64,000 nucleotides of DNA. It comes from Hyphomicrobiales bacterium (GTDB lineage Bacteria; Pseudomonadota; Alphaproteobacteria; Rhizobiales; Rhizobiaceae). The stretch lies in NCBI GenBank assembly GCA_900472785.1, contig UCJH01000039.1, positions 1-64,000 of the forward strand, written 5' to 3'. The position numbers and the translations under genes were made by a program. Under the pieces are notes generated by a model, which worked only from the letters and a program-made list of their open reading frames with translations, did no database searches and was not told the DNA's origin. Position 1 is the first letter of the stretch, and every line of letters starts with the position of its first letter. This document shows, piece after piece, positions 35,314-45,227 of this stretch.

Positions 35314-36294
35314 ATGATGTTTTTTGACGAAGATCACGAAGCCGTCGAAGCTGCGGAGCTGACAAAGCAAACGCTTGTCGACACACAGGCGAGGATGGGC
35401 GTGATGCTCGACCTCATGCCGATGGGCCTGCTCATTCATACAAGGCAGGGGATCATTTTCGGAAATCAGGAAGCCGCGCGCCTCCTGCAGGTGCCGCAGG
35501 ATGAGGTTGTGGGTAGGCATTTCCTCGATTTTCTGACGAACCATGCCGACGAAGCCGCCCGGCAGATGGAAGATGCCTTTGACGGCCTGATCGGCGCGAA
35601 ACCGACAGAAGCGGAACTGCGGCCTGTCGACGGCGGGGCGCGGACGATCAAGCTGATCGCGGGCGCTTTGCCTTGGGAAGGCAATCCCGTCGTGCAGTTG
35701 CTTTTGCAGGATATTACCGATCTGAAAGCCATCCAGGATCGGTTGCACCGGCTTGCCGTGACCGATGAACTGACCGGCGCGTTCAATCGCCGCCACGCAT
35801 TTTCCGTTGGCCGCGCATTGTTCGACAAGGAGAAGGCCGCGCATCGCGGCATCGCCGTGGCGATCCTGGATGTGGACCACTTCAAGCTCGTGAACGATAC
35901 CTATGGTCATTCCGCCGGGGACGCCGCCCTGAAGACGCTGACGCAATCCATCCACGAAATCCTTGGCGTCGGGGCGTCGCAGGACCTCACTTTCGCGCGC
36001 GTCGGCGGGGAGGAGTTCATGATCCTCTTTCCGGTCATGGCACCGGAAGCGGTGCTCGATATTTGCGAACGTATCAGACGCGAGATCGAGCAGCGGCCGG
36101 TTCTTTCCGGGGCGGGTACCTTCCGGATAACGGCTTCCATCGGCGTGACATTGCAGGGAGAAGTGGATCCCTCTTTCGATGCCCTCTATTCCAACGCCGA
36201 CCGGGCGCTTTACGAGGCCAAGTCGACCGGTCGAAACCGTGTCTGCTGGGATGAGGCAACACCAAAACCGCTTCAACAGGCGATGGGATACTGA
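35314..36294 (+). CDS. PAS-GGDEF diguanylate cyclase
   Basis: It makes cyclic di-GMP from two GTP. The product from the ATG at 35314 is 326 residues; the frame extends seven codons to a TTG. A PAS-like domain occupies residues about 25-145 (MGLLIHTRQGIIFGNQEAAR). The GGDEF domain has LAVTDELTGAFNRRHAF, DVDHFKLVNDTYGHSAGD, and the active site VGGEEFMILF near residue 240. The GGEEF form is normally active. The RxxD product-inhibition site is not visible ahead of it (SQDLTFARV). It is cytoplasmic and may be co-transcribed with the chemoreceptor. Confidence 0.9.
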   Translation: MMFFDEDHEAVEAAELTKQTLVDTQARMGVMLDLMPMGLLIHTRQGIIFGNQEAARLLQVPQDEVVGRHFLDFLTNHADEAARQMEDAFDGLIGAKPTEAELRPVDGGARTIKLIAGALPWEGNPVVQLLLQDITDLKAIQDRLHRLAVTDELTGAFNRRHAFSVGRALFDKEKAAHRGIAVAILDVDHFKLVNDTYGHSAGDAALKTLTQSIHEILGVGASQDLTFARVGGEEFMILFPVMAPEAVLDICERIRREIEQRPVLSGAGTFRITASIGVTLQGEVDPSFDALYSNADRALYEAKSTGRNRVCWDEATPKPLQQAMGY

Positions 36295-36506
36295 ATCTCG
36301 ACCGCGCTATCGCAAATGCCTCGTTTGGCTCTTTGATCCCCCTGCATTCCCCCGAATTTCCCTCCCGTAAGGTCGTTGCAGAAACAGGCCTTGCGGCATC
36401 TCGACCGGAGCCGCCGATCCGCCGAAGGAAGATCGATAATCTGTGCGCTTGCTTGTCGGATCGGCAGGTATAAGAGAGGCTGTGTGGATATGGCGGCAGG
36501 CGGTTG

Positions 36507-37709
36507 ATGGAACGGGTTGCAATTATCGGAGGCGGGCCGGCGGGCCTGATGGCGGCGGAGGCCCTGACATCTTCGGGATATGACGTCACCGTTTACGAAG
36601 CCATGCCGACGGTCGGCCGGAAATTCCTGCTGGCCGGGAAGTCCGGCCTCAACATTACCCATTCCGAGGATTCCGATCGTTTCCTGTCAAGGTTCGGTGC
36701 CGCCAGCGGTCGTCTCGGACCGGTTATCGAGGCGTTTCCGGCAGCTGAGGTACGGGCCTGGGCGCAGGCGCTGGGCACCGAAACGTTCGTCGGCTCCTCG
36801 GGCCGGGTCTTTCCGGTGGCGATGAAGGCGTCGCCATTGTTGCGTGCCTGGCTGCGGCGCCTGGAAGGGCAGGGCGTGAAAATCCTGACCCGGCATCGTT
36901 GGGCAGGCTTTGCCGGCAATGGCTATCTCTTCCAGACACCGCACGGCGAAAAGGTGGTCGAGGCCGATGCCGTCCTTCTGGCGCTCGGTGGCGCGAGCTG
37001 GCCGCGGCTCGGCTCGGATGCCGCCTGGGTGCCGTGGCTGCGGGAGCGGGGCATCGAAATCGCCGACCTGCGTCCCGCCAATTGCGGGTTCGACGTCGAC
37101 TGGAGCGAGCCCTTCCGGGCGCGGTTTGCGGGCGTGCCCGTCAAGTCCGTTGTCGCCACGACCGAAGCCAGGGCCATCCCCGGAGAGTTCGTGATATCGC
37201 GGCATGGCATCGAGGGCAGCCTCATCTACGCCCATGCCGCCAGTCTTCGGGACCGCCTCGAGAACAGCAGTTCCGCCGACCTGATGCTTGACCTCATGCC
37301 GGGCCGGACGCTGGCTCGCCTGGTGCAGGACCTTGCAAAACAGGACGGCAAGGCAAGTTTCTCCAACCGGTTGCGCAAGGGGGCCGGCATCGACGGCGTC
37401 AAGGCCGCTCTGCTGCGTGAGTTCTCGACCGATGCCGATCGCCACAATCCGCAAAGGCTGGCCGGCCTGATCAAGCATCTTCCCCTGCCGGTCGTTCGGC
37501 GCCGACCGATCGCCGAGGCCATCTCGTCGGACGGTGGCGTACGCTGGAGCGCGATCGATGACAGCTACATGCTGAAGGCGCTGCCGGGACTCTTCGTCGC
37601 CGGCGAGATGATCGACTGGGAAGCGCCGACCGGCGGTTACCTGCTCACCGCCTGTTTCGCCACCGGGCGGGCCGCGGCGGCAGGGGTCGAACGCTGGCTG
37701 GCGCGTTGA
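36507..37709 (+). CDS. BaiN/HI0933-family FAD oxidoreductase
   Basis: The 400-residue flavoprotein begins with the FAD motif VAIIGGGPAGLMAAEAL, then the family signature VGRKFLLAGKSGLNITHSE near residue 35. FVGSSGRVFPVAMKASPLLR and VLLALGGASWPRLGSD follow, with a C-terminal GLFVAGEMIDWEAPTGGYLL closing the flavin site. The ATG at 36507 is preferred over the preceding TTG. The reaction of this family is poorly known in rhizobia. It is convergent with uxuA (18-base gap). Confidence 0.87.
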   Translation: MERVAIIGGGPAGLMAAEALTSSGYDVTVYEAMPTVGRKFLLAGKSGLNITHSEDSDRFLSRFGAASGRLGPVIEAFPAAEVRAWAQALGTETFVGSSGRVFPVAMKASPLLRAWLRRLEGQGVKILTRHRWAGFAGNGYLFQTPHGEKVVEADAVLLALGGASWPRLGSDAAWVPWLRERGIEIADLRPANCGFDVDWSEPFRARFAGVPVKSVVATTEARAIPGEFVISRHGIEGSLIYAHAASLRDRLENSSSADLMLDLMPGRTLARLVQDLAKQDGKASFSNRLRKGAGIDGVKAALLREFSTDADRHNPQRLAGLIKHLPLPVVRRRPIAEAISSDGGVRWSAIDDSYMLKALPGLFVAGEMIDWEAPTGGYLLTACFATGRAAAAGVERWLAR

Positions 37710-37727
37710 GGGCGATCGGGTCCTTCG

Positions 37728-38903
37728 TCAGCTCAATTGATCGACAGCAGCAATGACGCCCCGCAGTTCGGCCAGGCCCTTCAGCCGGCCGATGCAGGAA
37801 TAGCCGGGATTGACCTTCTTCTTCTGGTCGTCGATCAGCAAATGGCCGTGGTCGGGGCGCATGGGAATGACGCAATCCGTCCGCCCCTTCACCTGCCGTC
37901 GCCTTTCCTCGCGACGCAGCACCGAAATCAGCGAGACCATGTTGACGTCGCCGGCCAGATGTTCGGATTCGACGAAGGACCCGTCCGGCTCCTTCGTGAC
38001 GTTGCGCAAATGCGCAAAATGGATGCGATCGGCAAAACGCTCCGCCATGGTGACGACGTCGTTGTCGGAGCGCGAGCCATAGGATCCGGCGCAGAGCGTG
38101 ATGCCGTTGGCTGGATCGTCAACGGCGTCGAGGATCGTCTGCACGTCATCGGGTGTCGAGACGACACGCGGTAGGGCGAACAGCGAAAAGGGCGGATCGT
38201 CCGGATGGATGGCGAGCTTTACGCCGTTTTCCGCTGCGACGGGAACGACTTCCTTCAGAAACTCGACGAGATTGGCGCGCATGTCGTCGGCGGTCAGCCC
38301 GTCATAGGCCGCGATATGGCCGCGGATCGTTTCGCGCGTATGGCTGTCCTCGCCGCCGGGAAGGCCGGCAATGATGTTCTTTTCCAGCGTCAGGATTTCG
38401 CTTTCGCTCTTTGCGTCCAGCCGCGTGCGCGCAGCCTCGATGAGGGAGGCGTCGTAGGCGGCCTCAGCGTCCCGCCGTTTCAGCACGAAGACGTCATAGG
38501 CGACGAAATCGACCATGTCGAAGCGCAGCGCATAGCCGCCGGCTTCGGTCGGAAACATCAGGTTCGTGCGGGTCCAGTCGACCACGGGCATGAAATTGTA
38601 GCAGACGACGGGCACGCCGCTTTTGCCGAGATTGGCAAGGCTGGTTTTCCAGGCGTCGAGTGTGCGCCGGAAATGGGCGTCGCGCAGTTTCAATGACGAG
38701 CCGACGGGAATGGATTCGCAGACGGCCCATTGCATCCCGGCTTTTCGGATCAACGCCCAGCGTTCGGCAATATCGTCCGGCGTCCAGGCGCGGCCGTCAT
38801 AGATATGATGCAGGGCCGTGACGACGCCGTGCGCACCCGCCTGCCGCGCATCGGACAGCGTGACTGGATCTTCGGGGCCAAACCATCGCCAGCTTTCAAG
38901 CAT
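37728..38903 (-). CDS. uxuA: Mannonate dehydratase
   Basis: UxuA converts D-mannonate to 2-keto-3-deoxygluconate in glucuronate catabolism. The 391-residue length is standard. Motifs: LESWRWFGPEDPVTLSDARQ at the start, GAHGVVTALHHIYDG, VVCYNFMPVVDWTRT, the metal-site segment KLAIHPDDPPFSLFALPRVV, TLCAGSYGSRSDND with conserved Cys, and IPMRPDHGHLL near the end. It is divergent from the GntR-type regulator across 133 AT-rich bases. Confidence 0.95.
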   Translation of the reverse strand: MLESWRWFGPEDPVTLSDARQAGAHGVVTALHHIYDGRAWTPDDIAERWALIRKAGMQWAVCESIPVGSSLKLRDAHFRRTLDAWKTSLANLGKSGVPVVCYNFMPVVDWTRTNLMFPTEAGGYALRFDMVDFVAYDVFVLKRRDAEAAYDASLIEAARTRLDAKSESEILTLEKNIIAGLPGGEDSHTRETIRGHIAAYDGLTADDMRANLVEFLKEVVPVAAENGVKLAIHPDDPPFSLFALPRVVSTPDDVQTILDAVDDPANGITLCAGSYGSRSDNDVVTMAERFADRIHFAHLRNVTKEPDGSFVESEHLAGDVNMVSLISVLRREERRRQVKGRTDCVIPMRPDHGHLLIDDQKKKVNPGYSCIGRLKGLAELRGVIAAVDQLS

Positions 38904-38986
38904 CTCAACGTTCCTTATATGTTTTAATGTAGGGCAATAAATGGATTTATGAGGAATAAATCAAGATATCTGCATTGATCAACCTC

Positions 38987-39003
38987 TTATGTTGGACATA
39001 TAA
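38987..39003. promoter_or_regulatory. Candidate GntR-type operator between uxuA and its regulator
   Basis: TTATGTTGGACATATAA, with the inverted ATGT-TGG-ACAT core typical in size and symmetry for FadR-subfamily sites. It lies 84 bases upstream of the uxuA ATG and 34 bases upstream of the regulator ATG, in the most AT-rich part of the gap. Confidence 0.45.
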
Positions 39004-39036
39004 ATCTGCCGGAGGCGCAGCAGGGATCAGGCAGGT

Positions 39037-39762
39037 ATGGAAGACGGCGGGCGGGCATCGGCGGTGGATGGCATGGTCCAGCATATTCGCGGCCTGATCC
39101 GGGATCGGGGGATGACCGTTGGCGACGTCCTGCCGAGCGAAGGCGAGCTTGCCGTTATGTTCGATGCCAGTCGCAACACGGTGCGCGAGGCCTTCCGGAC
39201 GTTGAAAGCCTACGGCGTCGCCGAATCGCGCCAGAAGGTCGGAGCGGTGCTGACCGATCAGCATCAGACGGCGATGCGCGATCTCTTCTCCTTCGCGATG
39301 GACATATCCGTCGATGCATTCCGCGATATTCAGGGCTATCGGCGGCTGACGGAAATGAATCTCTTCGATCTTCTGGACGGCCGGATTAGCAAAGACACCC
39401 TGTCCGAGATGGATGCGCTCAATGCCAGTATCGGCAAGGCAACGACGCCGGAGGAAGCGTCGGACCTCGATTTCCAGTTTCACAGGCTGATGGTCGAGGC
39501 GGCCGGCAATCGTACCCTGTCGGAGACCTATGGCATGTTGAAACCGGTTATCCGCCGACTGATGCTGGCTGGCAAGTCACAGCGTCTCGCGCTGGAAGGT
39601 GTGGTGGCGGAGCATGCGGACATCGTCCAGGCGCTGCGCAAGGCCGACCGGATCGCTTTCGTCTATCATATGAACCGGCATCTCGACGCTGGGCTGGAAT
39701 TCATTCCAACGGCCGGCAGGGGCGATGCCGGAAGCAATACCGGCATGGAGGAGGGGCGATGA
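39037..39762 (+). CDS. FadR-subfamily GntR transcriptional regulator
   Basis: The 241-residue product has the GntR winged helix at residues about 8-70 (VQHIRGLIRDRGMTVGDVLP, then SEGELAVMFDASRNTVREAF). The all-helical FCD effector domain follows, with a likely metal-binding Asp/His set in EEASDLDFQFHRLMVEAAGN and VVAEHADIVQALRKADRIAF. It is probably a repressor relieved by a hexuronate intermediate. It overlaps the SDR gene by 4 bases, so the two are coupled. Confidence 0.9.
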   Translation: MEDGGRASAVDGMVQHIRGLIRDRGMTVGDVLPSEGELAVMFDASRNTVREAFRTLKAYGVAESRQKVGAVLTDQHQTAMRDLFSFAMDISVDAFRDIQGYRRLTEMNLFDLLDGRISKDTLSEMDALNASIGKATTPEEASDLDFQFHRLMVEAAGNRTLSETYGMLKPVIRRLMLAGKSQRLALEGVVAEHADIVQALRKADRIAFVYHMNRHLDAGLEFIPTAGRGDAGSNTGMEEGR

Positions 39763-40544
39763 AAGAATTTCAGGGCAAGATCGCGCTGGTCACCGGAACC
39801 ACCGGCATCGGTCGCGCGGTGGCATTGCATCTGGCCCGCCAGGGTGCCTCGGTGGCGGTGCTGGGAATAGACGTCGCGGCCAATGCGGCCCTGCAGGACC
39901 TTGGAGTAGCCGAAGCTCTGGCTCTCGTCGTCCTCCATGCGGATGTTTCGGTGCCGGATGAGGTTCACGTCGCGATGTCGACGGCAATCGCACGCTTCGG
40001 TGGGCTGGACATCATCGTCAATTCCGCCGCCGTGCATCCCTACGGGACTGCGGAGACCACGTCTTTTGAAGCCTTCATGCGCTGCATGGCGGTCAATGTC
40101 GGATCGATCCACCTGACGGCGGAATTCGGCGTGCCGGAGATGCGCAAGCGTGGCGGCGGCGTCATCGTCAACTTGTCCAGCGTGCAGGGCCATGCCTGCC
40201 AGAGCGGTGTGTCGGCCTATGTCGCCTCGAAAGGCGCAATCCATGCACTGACACGGGCCATGGCGCTTGATTTCGCGGCCGATCGCATCCGTGTGGTCTC
40301 GATCAGCCCGGGCTCGGTACGCACGCCCATCCTCGAACTTGCCGCCCGCACTTTCGAGGGGCCGGAAGCCGACATCGAATCCGTGTTCCAGCGGTTCGGT
40401 GCCGCGCATCCGCTCGGCCGCATCGGCGAGCCGGAAGAGGTGGCGGCGCTGGCCGCTTTCCTGGCCTCCGACAAGGCAGGCTTCATCACCGGTTCCGATC
40501 ACCGCATCGACGGTGGCCTGACGGCCGGAATCGGCGTGCGATAA
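39759..40544 (+). CDS. Short-chain dehydrogenase/reductase
   Basis: The 261-residue Rossmann enzyme has TGxxxGIG as TGTTGIGRAVALHLA near residue 13, NSAA near 88, catalytic Ser in VNLSSVQGH near 140 and YxxxK in SAYVASKGA near 156. ISPGSVRTPI and GSDHRIDGGL are standard. Its place between a uxu-type regulator and a lyxose-isomerase-like cupin suggests a sugar or sugar-acid substrate, perhaps reducing fructuronate or oxidising a polyol. The specific substrate cannot be read. Confidence 0.87.
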   Translation: MKEFQGKIALVTGTTGIGRAVALHLARQGASVAVLGIDVAANAALQDLGVAEALALVVLHADVSVPDEVHVAMSTAIARFGGLDIIVNSAAVHPYGTAETTSFEAFMRCMAVNVGSIHLTAEFGVPEMRKRGGGVIVNLSSVQGHACQSGVSAYVASKGAIHALTRAMALDFAADRIRVVSISPGSVRTPILELAARTFEGPEADIESVFQRFGAAHPLGRIGEPEEVAALAAFLASDKAGFITGSDHRIDGGLTAGIGVR

Positions 40545-40563
40545 AGGCTTATGAGGAAACCAA

Positions 40564-41259
40564 ATGACCACGATGAAACGCAGCCAGATCAACGACATCA
40601 TCCGCAGGAGCGAAGCCTTCATGCGCAACTTCGGCTATATCCTGCCGCCTTTTTCGCGCTGGTCGCCCGCAGACATGGTGGCGCGAAAGGCTGAAATTGC
40701 CGGGATCACCGGTGCCGGACTCGGCTGGGACATCACCGATTTCGGGCTGGGGGATTTCGCAAGCAGCGGTCTTTTCCTGTTCACCACGCGCAATGGCCGC
40801 GTCAGCGACCTCAAGCAGGGTCGCGGCATGCTTTATGCGGAAAAGGCGATGATTTCCCGCAAGGATCAGGTGACGCCAATGCATCGGCATGACCTCAAGG
40901 CGGAAGACATCATCAACCGTGGCGGCGGCACGCTGGTGATCGAGCTTTTCGGCGATACCGGCGGCCTCTGCGACCGCCGGAAAGGCGTCACGGTTGCAAC
41001 GGACGGTATCGTGCAGAGATTTCCGCCCGGCCACCGGCTGCGGCTGTCTCCCGGCGAAAGCGTGACGCTGATGCCGGGCGATTGGCATGCTTTCTGGGCG
41101 GAAGAGGCGGATGTCTTCGTGGCGGAAGTCTCGACCGTAAACGACGATGCGCTCGACAATATTTTCGAAGACCCGCGCGTATCGCGATTTTCAGGCATCG
41201 AAGAGGACGAGGATCCCGTCCATCTTCTTGTTTCGGATTATGAAACCTGGCTTCGGTAG
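40564..41259 (+). CDS. D-lyxose/D-mannose isomerase-like cupin protein
   Basis: Relatives isomerise D-lyxose and D-xylulose (or D-mannose and D-fructose) with a manganese ion in a cupin barrel. The 231-residue length fits. The metal site is read as the two His and Glu of TPMHRHDLKAEDIINRGGG near residues 102-113, with a later His in GDWHAFWAEEADVFVAEVST. The start has an AGGAA ribosome site 19 bases after the SDR. Together with the SDR it suggests conversion of an unusual ketose or aldose feeding into the uxuA pathway. Confidence 0.82.
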   Translation: MTTMKRSQINDIIRRSEAFMRNFGYILPPFSRWSPADMVARKAEIAGITGAGLGWDITDFGLGDFASSGLFLFTTRNGRVSDLKQGRGMLYAEKAMISRKDQVTPMHRHDLKAEDIINRGGGTLVIELFGDTGGLCDRRKGVTVATDGIVQRFPPGHRLRLSPGESVTLMPGDWHAFWAEEADVFVAEVSTVNDDALDNIFEDPRVSRFSGIEEDEDPVHLLVSDYETWLR

Positions 41260-41277
41260 CCGGATTCTCCTGACAAC

Positions 41278-42042
41278 TCAGTCTGCGTGGGCAGTCGATC
41301 GCGCCTGAACGGTCAAGGCGGCAAAACCGCTGACCACGATCTCGGCATCGTGCGGTATGGCGATGGCGCCGCAGAGGCTGCCTGTCGTGATGATCTGGCC
41401 GGCCGGGATCGGTTGCGTCAACGCGTTGGCGAAGGCGAGCAGTGGAGCGACGGGATCGACGAACGGATGTTTGCAAGGTTCGGTGAAAAGGCTTTTGTCA
41501 TTTGTGACGATGGTCAGCGGATAGCTCAAATCCGGCTCGATCAGGGCGGCGTCCAGTTCGTCGCCCACCAAATAGCCGGCATTGGCCAACCGGTCGGCCA
41601 GGAACAGCAGCGGCTGCGACTTGCTGCCATCATCCAGGCGATGGGCAAGAAATTCGATGCCGGCGCGAATGGCGGAAACGTGCTCGAGCACGCTCGCCCG
41701 CGTGTAACCATCCGGACCGCGTGGCGTCAGGGGCGTGCCGAGCACGAAGCAGATTTCCACTTCGACGGCATCGATCAGAGGACGCTCGAACGTCGTTTTG
41801 CTGTCATCGGAAGACCTGGTGATATGCGCCATCGGCGCGGAGACCGACGTGCCGTCGGGCCGAATGGCCACCTTGTAGCCGCCGACTGTCCAGCCGTTCA
41901 GCGTCAGGGTTTCATGCTGGATGGCAATGGCCTGCGCATTGCTGACGGGAACGGGGAGGGATGCGGATGTCAGCCGCCGGCCGCTCTGGTCGGCGTCGGA
42001 AAGCAGGCGGGCGAGTTCGGTCGTGTCGGCGGCGGCTGTCAT
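41278..42042 (-). CDS. Fumarylacetoacetate-hydrolase-family / 2-keto-4-pentenoate hydratase-like protein
   Basis: The ATG at 42042 follows AAGGAG and gives 254 residues; the frame's upstream part to 42228 overlaps the terminator and is rejected. The FAH-fold features are VGGYKVAIRPDGTSVSAPM near 50, the metal ligands in DAVEVEICFVLG near 92, IRAGIEFLAHRLDDGS near 126, and ITTGSLCGAIAIPHDAEI near 218. Enzymes of this type hydrate 2-hydroxypentadienoates or decarboxylate oxaloacetate-like acids. The substrate is unknown. It lies after the agp operon terminator and is probably separately expressed. Confidence 0.82.
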   Translation of the reverse strand: MTAAADTTELARLLSDADQSGRRLTSASLPVPVSNAQAIAIQHETLTLNGWTVGGYKVAIRPDGTSVSAPMAHITRSSDDSKTTFERPLIDAVEVEICFVLGTPLTPRGPDGYTRASVLEHVSAIRAGIEFLAHRLDDGSKSQPLLFLADRLANAGYLVGDELDAALIEPDLSYPLTIVTNDKSLFTEPCKHPFVDPVAPLLAFANALTQPIPAGQIITTGSLCGAIAIPHDAEIVVSGFAALTVQARSTAHAD

Positions 42043-42098
42043 GGGGGCTCCTTGCGGAAATGGATGCGGGTTTCCCTTTCGATCATAAACGGCACAAA

Positions 42099-42134
42099 AG
42101 GAAAACCCCGGAGCCGAGGTTCCGGGGTTTCCTT
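42099..42134 (-). terminator. Intrinsic terminator of the agp operon
   Basis: AAACCCCGGA and TCCGGGGTTT form a 10-bp stem around an 8-base loop (42103-42130). On the minus strand the stem is followed by TCCTTTTG. It starts about 20 bases after the agaL2 stop at 42155 and is the most convincing terminator in the window. Confidence 0.8.
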
Positions 42135-42154
42135 GCGCGCAACCGGGAGAAAAG

Positions 42155-43525
42155 TTACGCAGCCTGAACCTTGCGGGCGACGCGGGCCCATTCGGGAATC
42201 CAGGTACCATGGGCGGCGAGCAGGTCATCGGTCAGCGACCAGATCTGGTCGAGATCGAGTTCGGCCGCCGTGTGCGGGTCCATCATCGCGGCATGATAGA
42301 GATGCTCGCGATTCTCGGTCATCAGGGCCGCGACCGTCAGTTCCTGCACGTTGATATTGGTGCGGATGAGGGCCGTCAGCTGCGGCGGCAGGGCACCGAT
42401 GAAGGTCGGCTGGATGCCGTTTTCATCGACGAGGCAGGGCACTTCGGCAGCGCAATTGTCCGGCAGCGAGGTGATGCAGCCATTGTTGCGCAGGTTGCCG
42501 TAGATGACCGAAGGTTCGCCTGTCCAGACCGAGTTCATGATCGAGGAGGCATATTCCTTCGACTGAGCGACCTCGATCTTGTCGGCCGTGCGGTAGGCCG
42601 CTGCCTCGCCCTTCCATCGCTCGACCTGCTCGATGCAGCGCTTGGGATACTCGTCGAGCGGAATGCCGAACTTCTCGATCAGGTCCTCGCGGCCGTCCTT
42701 GATGAAATAGGGCGTGTATTCGGCGAAATGCTCCGAGCTTTCGGTGACGAAGTAGCCGAGACGGGTGAGCATCTCGTAGCGCACCTTGTTGGGGCAGCGC
42801 GGGTTCCAGGTCGGTTTCGGCGCACGTCCCTCGCGGTAACCGCGCACCAGATCCGGATAGAGATCGCGGTAGGAGCCGTCGGGCTGGCGATGTTCGAATT
42901 TCAGGTAGAAGGCCATGTGGTTGATGCCGGCCGAGCGGTAGCGGATTTCCTCGTAGGGAATGTCGAGATCATGTGCCAGTTCCATCGCCGTGCCCTGGAC
43001 AGAATGGCAGAGGCCGACCTGCTTGATCTTGGGATACTTTTCCGAGATCGCCCAGGTGTTGATTGCCATCGGGTTGACGTATTGCAGCAGGATCGCCTCG
43101 GGGCAGACCTGCATCATATCCTCGCAGATCGACCAGAGATGCGGCACGGTGCGCAGGCCGCGCATGATGCCGCCGACGCCGAGCGTATCGGCGATCGTCT
43201 GGCGCAGGCCGTATTTCTTCGGCACTTCGAAATCGGTGACGGTACAAGGCTCGTAGCCGCCGATCTGGAAGGCGACGACGACGAAATCAGCGCCGTCGAG
43301 CGCTTTGCGCTGGTTGGAATGCAGCTCGATGGTGGCCTTGGCGTCCAGCGTCGAGATCAGCTTGCGCACGACGACTTTGCTTTCCTCCAGCCGTTGCGGG
43401 TTGATGTCCATCAGCGCGATCTTTGCGCCTGATAGGGCCGGACGCTGCAGCACGTCGCCGATGATGTTCTTCATGAAGACGGTCGAGCCGGCGCCGATGA
43501 AGGTGATCTTGGGTTGTCTCGTCAT
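42155..43525 (-). CDS. agaL2: GH4 alpha-galactosidase (MelA type), last gene of agp operon
   Basis: GH4 enzymes cleave glycosides by an NAD+ and Mn2+ dependent redox mechanism in the cytoplasm. The 456-residue product has ITFIGAGSTVFMKNIIGD (NAD site), the NP motif LLQYVNPMAINTWAI, the metal Cys in VGLCHSVQGTAMELA and IRYRSAGINHMAFYL with the conserved His. The absence of a phospho-sugar signature and the operon fit an alpha-galactosidase. Position and order match agaL2 of Sinorhizobium. A strong terminator follows. Confidence 0.88.
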   Translation of the reverse strand: MTRQPKITFIGAGSTVFMKNIIGDVLQRPALSGAKIALMDINPQRLEESKVVVRKLISTLDAKATIELHSNQRKALDGADFVVVAFQIGGYEPCTVTDFEVPKKYGLRQTIADTLGVGGIMRGLRTVPHLWSICEDMMQVCPEAILLQYVNPMAINTWAISEKYPKIKQVGLCHSVQGTAMELAHDLDIPYEEIRYRSAGINHMAFYLKFEHRQPDGSYRDLYPDLVRGYREGRAPKPTWNPRCPNKVRYEMLTRLGYFVTESSEHFAEYTPYFIKDGREDLIEKFGIPLDEYPKRCIEQVERWKGEAAAYRTADKIEVAQSKEYASSIMNSVWTGEPSVIYGNLRNNGCITSLPDNCAAEVPCLVDENGIQPTFIGALPPQLTALIRTNINVQELTVAALMTENREHLYHAAMMDPHTAAELDLDQIWSLTDDLLAAHGTWIPEWARVARKVQAA

Positions 43526-43546
43526 GATATGCCTCTTGTCTGTCAG

Positions 43547-45217
<1,671 letters not shown>

Positions 45218-45227
45218 GGACGTCTCC

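Noticed and set aside
42209-43432. 407-codon plus-strand open frame
   Set aside because: Antisense to agaL2, which has clear GH4 motifs.
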